Shown here one piece after another: positions 4,315 through 6,561 of a DNA stretch of 6,561 bases (the stretch's first letter is position 1; each line of letters opens with the position of its first letter). The notes under the pieces are model-generated. The model was not told where the DNA came from. It ran no database searches and saw nothing but the letters and a program-made list of their open reading frames with translations. The stretch covers positions 1 through 6,561 of the forward strand of contig SKPR01000106.1 of the NCBI GenBank assembly GCA_007119455.1, given 5' to 3'. The position numbers were made by a program, and so were the translations under genes. This DNA comes from Candidatus Brevefilum sp. Its GTDB lineage: Bacteria; Chloroflexota; Anaerolineae; Anaerolineales; Anaerolineaceae.

Positions 4315-5556
4315 GTGAAAAAACATCCCGAAAAATACAACGGTCTCTCAACATTTCTGACACATTACACTGAATCTGACCACGCTGAAAATGCGCACAT
4401 CTCCCCGATTTATCAGAACTCGGTATTTGTTTTTGATGATTCTGACTCAGGCGCGGCAATTGCTGCCGGTGAACAGGCTGGTTATTATTACACCCGGCTC
4501 AACAATCCAAACCACCAGCAATTGGCCAGAAAGCTGGCTGCATTGGAGGCCTGGGACCTGATCCGTCAGAACCCGGATGCTGACCCAGATTCCCTGGCCG
4601 GTGGGCTGGTCTTTGCTTCGGGGATGGCTGCCGTTACTGCCGCAACCCTGGCCTGTGTGGGCGCAGGTCAGACCTTGCTGACCCAGGCTGCACTGTACGA
4701 CGGAACCTATCTATTTTTTAAAAATTTGGCACCCAAATATGGTATCAAGGTCGTCTGGGTAACGGATAATTCCCCGGAGGGTTGGGCGGCAGCCTTTAAA
4801 GCCAACCCATCCGCCAGGCTCGCCTATATTGAGACGCCCGTCAATCCCACCCTGCGATTGACGGATATCCGGTTTGTGACCGATCTGGCCCACCAACATG
4901 GAGCCAGGGTGGCCATTGACAACACCTTTGCCACACCGTTTTGCCAGCGTCCCTTCAGTATGGGGGCAGACCTGGTCATTCACTCCACCACCAAGTTCCT
5001 CTCTGGGCATGGACAGGTGCTGGGCGGTGCAGTTTTGACCACGGATCTTGAATTATTACGCGGTGATCTTTATCAGGCCTATAAACTGCTGGGTGGTACA
5101 CCCAGCCCATTTGATACCTGGATGGCCAATATCGGTTTGAAGACCTTTGAGCTGCGGATGGCACGCCATTGCCGTAATGCCCTGAGGGTGGCCAAGAGCC
5201 TTGAAAAACACCCGGGTGTTAACCGTGTTTATTATCCGGGATTGGCCAGTCACCCGGATTATGACCTGGCCCGGGTGCAAATGATGGATTTTGGCGGGAT
5301 GATTGCTTTTGAGTTGAAGGGCGGCCTTGCAGCCGGGAAGCGGATGATGGACCGGGTGAAAATCGCCACATTGGCCGTCAGCCTGGGGAATGTGGATACC
5401 CTCGTGCAGCATCCGGCCAGCATGACTCATCGAAATACGCCGAGAGATGAGCGTCTTGCAGCAGGAATCACAGATGGCTTGGTGCGTCTATCCGTGGGAA
5501 TTGAAGATGCACAGGACCTGGTCAGGGATCTGTTGGGTGCCATTGACGGCACTTAA
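4315..5556 (+). CDS. Trans-sulfuration family PLP-dependent enzyme (methionine gamma-lyase / cystathionine gamma-synthase or lyase-like)
   Basis: The 413-residue enzyme belongs to the Cys/Met-metabolism PLP family, whose members cleave or build the side chains of homocysteine, methionine, cystathionine or O-acylhomoserine. Numbered from the GTG start, YTR at 59-61 supplies the phosphate contacts to the neighbouring subunit. FASGMAA (about 100-106) is the phosphate-binding loop, Tyr128 in ALYDGTY stacks on the cofactor, Asp202 in AIDNTFATP contacts the pyridine nitrogen, and Lys227 in HSTTKFLSGHG is the Schiff-base lysine. HPASMTHRNTP (about 366-376) and VRLSVGIED (about 390-398) bind the substrate carboxylate. 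The C-terminal part resembles methionine gamma-lyase, but the Cys typical of that enzyme after LYG is a Gly here, so the exact reaction stays open. A polar insertion of about 11 residues lies near 80-94. It is transcribed alone, divergent from the hydrolase operon, and converges on the kinase gene 30 bp away. Confidence 0.9.
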   Translation: MKKHPEKYNGLSTFLTHYTESDHAENAHISPIYQNSVFVFDDSDSGAAIAAGEQAGYYYTRLNNPNHQQLARKLAALEAWDLIRQNPDADPDSLAGGLVFASGMAAVTAATLACVGAGQTLLTQAALYDGTYLFFKNLAPKYGIKVVWVTDNSPEGWAAAFKANPSARLAYIETPVNPTLRLTDIRFVTDLAHQHGARVAIDNTFATPFCQRPFSMGADLVIHSTTKFLSGHGQVLGGAVLTTDLELLRGDLYQAYKLLGGTPSPFDTWMANIGLKTFELRMARHCRNALRVAKSLEKHPGVNRVYYPGLASHPDYDLARVQMMDFGGMIAFELKGGLAAGKRMMDRVKIATLAVSLGNVDTLVQHPASMTHRNTPRDERLAAGITDGLVRLSVGIEDAQDLVRDLLGAIDGT

Positions 5557-5586
5557 GCCTTAGGTTGATTTCGTCATATCAGGTTT

Positions 5587-6561
5587 TCAATATTCGTAAA
5601 TACTGCCACCGATAAATTCCCGGATGACTGAATTTTCGGGGACGATGGAATCGTCCTCAATGGGTTCCAGGTTTTTCATGAGCTTAAACACCCGGCTGGC
5701 GCGTTCATGGGCATCTGCTCTCAGGGGGTCGCCATCATAAATTTCTGTCCAGCGGGCAAATTCTTCGAACAGCTTTGCCTTGTAGAGGGGCATTTCATAG
5801 GGCATCGCGCTGTTGACGATGTAATCGGTCGTATTGACATAGGGAATGATATTGCGTAACTCGCTGGCTCGCACATAATGCCAGTGGAGGAGAGTCTTGG
5901 TCGGGTCATAAGCCCGGTGGGAAGCGTCTCGCAACATCCGCCGGATCAGCCGGATATCCGTCCAGCGCACATAATGACCGTCAGGGTCCTTAAGCTGGAG
6001 TAAAGGCTCGATGTAAAGCTGGAATTTTTTCTCACTGGAAATGTCCCTGGTCATATCCGGGTACAGGCCGTGCAGGCTGTCAATCAGGATGACCTCATTG
6101 GGCGCCAGTTTCATCGGGGTCACCGCAAGCTGACGTTTACCGGTTTTAAAATCATAGAAGGGGATTTTTACACTTTCGCCTTCAAATAATCGGGACAGGT
6201 GTTCATTGATCAGGTCCAGATCCAGGGCCTGGGGTGTTTCAAAATCATAATCCCCAAACTCATCCTGGGGGTGCATTTCAAGGTCGAAAAAGTAATTATC
6301 GATGTTCAGAGTGACCAGCCGCATTCCAGAGCGAGCCAATCTCTCACCAAGTTTAATGGTGGTGGTTGTCTTTCCCGATGAGGATGGCCCGGCTATGAAA
6401 ACTGCTTTGGTGGGCCCTCGTTTTTCGAAGATCTGGTCGGCAATCCGAGATATTTTCTTGTCATGCAGTGATTCAGACACGTGGATAAACGGCTTGATCC
6501 TGCGCTGTTCGATCAGTGATGACAGCTTGCCCACATTATGGACCCCGAGAATAATCCCCCA
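5587..6561 (-). CDS. Nucleoside (uridine-type) kinase, C-terminal portion, 5'-truncated by window edge
   Basis: This is a P-loop kinase of the phosphoribulokinase/uridine kinase family, likely phosphorylating a nucleoside with ATP in the cytosol. 324 residues are visible and the frame is open to base 6561. The GTG at 6534 is internal: the codons before it read WGIILGVHN, matching the conserved segment ahead of the kinase domain in long family members, and no ribosome binding site precedes it. Long members carry an N-terminal TGS and threonyl-tRNA-synthetase-like region, expected outside this window. Visible motifs, counted from the edge, are Walker A GPSSSGKT (58-65), NIDNYFFD (86-93), the acidic DYDFETPQALDLDL stretch (about 104-117), the Walker-B-like ILIDSLHGL (about 158-166, with Asp where Glu is usual) and the lid motif RLIRRMLRD (about 204-212). 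The end, VIREFIGGSIYEY, fits the family C-terminus, so the 3' end is intact. The exact nucleoside substrate cannot be read from the sequence. Confidence 0.9.
   Translation of the reverse strand, partial: WGIILGVHNVGKLSSLIEQRRIKPFIHVSESLHDKKISRIADQIFEKRGPTKAVFIAGPSSSGKTTTTIKLGERLARSGMRLVTLNIDNYFFDLEMHPQDEFGDYDFETPQALDLDLINEHLSRLFEGESVKIPFYDFKTGKRQLAVTPMKLAPNEVILIDSLHGLYPDMTRDISSEKKFQLYIEPLLQLKDPDGHYVRWTDIRLIRRMLRDASHRAYDPTKTLLHWHYVRASELRNIIPYVNTTDYIVNSAMPYEMPLYKAKLFEEFARWTEIYDGDPLRADAHERASRVFKLMKNLEPIEDDSIVPENSVIREFIGGSIYEY

Noticed and set aside
4089..4373. 94-codon open frame upstream of and overlapping the PLP gene
   Set aside because: No ribosome binding site, no recognisable domain, composition like the non-coding flank, and it overlaps the well-supported PLP start by 59 bases in another frame.
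5557..5586. Possible bidirectional terminator between the PLP gene and the kinase gene
   Set aside because: The 30-bp gap has only short palindromes (CTTAAG, CCTTAGG) and no stable stem with a T-tract.
1..6561. CRISPR arrays, transposases, phage genes, tRNA or toxin-antitoxin and defence modules
   Set aside because: I looked on both strands and found no repeat-spacer pattern, terminal inverted repeats, tRNA-like cloverleaf or matching protein motifs; all longer frames are explained by the listed genes.

Overview
The window reads as ordinary chromosomal DNA from a bacterium of roughly balanced GC content, most likely a Chloroflexota member of the Anaerolineae type. That assignment is an inference. 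It rests on the exported proteins with Thr/Pro-rich linkers (a lipoprotein with a concanavalin-like domain and a LysM protein with a C-terminal membrane anchor), on the small cytosolic sulfite-oxidase-like protein, and on a long-type nucleoside kinase. I see no rRNA, tRNA, CRISPR array, insertion sequence, phage gene or convincing riboswitch.

Layout: (1) 1-926 (+), the DNA polymerase III clamp-loader subunit delta', cut by the left edge. (2) 923-1735 (-), a lipoprotein with a beta-sandwich domain. (3) 1736-1837, a 102-bp divergent promoter region. (4) 1838-2641 (+), a LysM / SdrD-B-like membrane-anchored surface protein. (5) 2642-3253 and 3250-3936 (-), a two-gene operon in which a UPF0173 metallo-hydrolase is followed, with an ATGA overlap, by a molybdopterin-dependent sulfite-oxidase-like protein. 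(6) 3937-4314, a 378-bp gene-free region with promoters in both directions and an imperfect hairpin. (7) 4315-5556 (+), a trans-sulfuration-family PLP enzyme starting at GTG. (8) 5587-6561 (-), the C-terminal part of a nucleoside (uridine-type) kinase, whose reading frame stays open to the right edge.

Transcription direction flips at almost every gene. The seven genes form six transcription units. The three convergent junctions are very tight: a 4-bp overlap, direct abutment, and a 30-bp gap. None leaves room for a normal intergenic terminator.

How the genes work together: holB and the kinase are housekeeping genes unrelated to the middle. The lipoprotein and LysM genes form a divergent cell-envelope pair. 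The hydrolase/molybdoenzyme operon and the divergent PLP enzyme share one control region and may be linked through sulfur metabolism, but nothing in the sequence proves it. I found no clear new multi-gene system. The more interesting details are the tight convergent stops, a near-leaderless promoter, a start-stop codon pair overlapping the PLP gene start, and a lineage-specific insertion in the molybdoenzyme.
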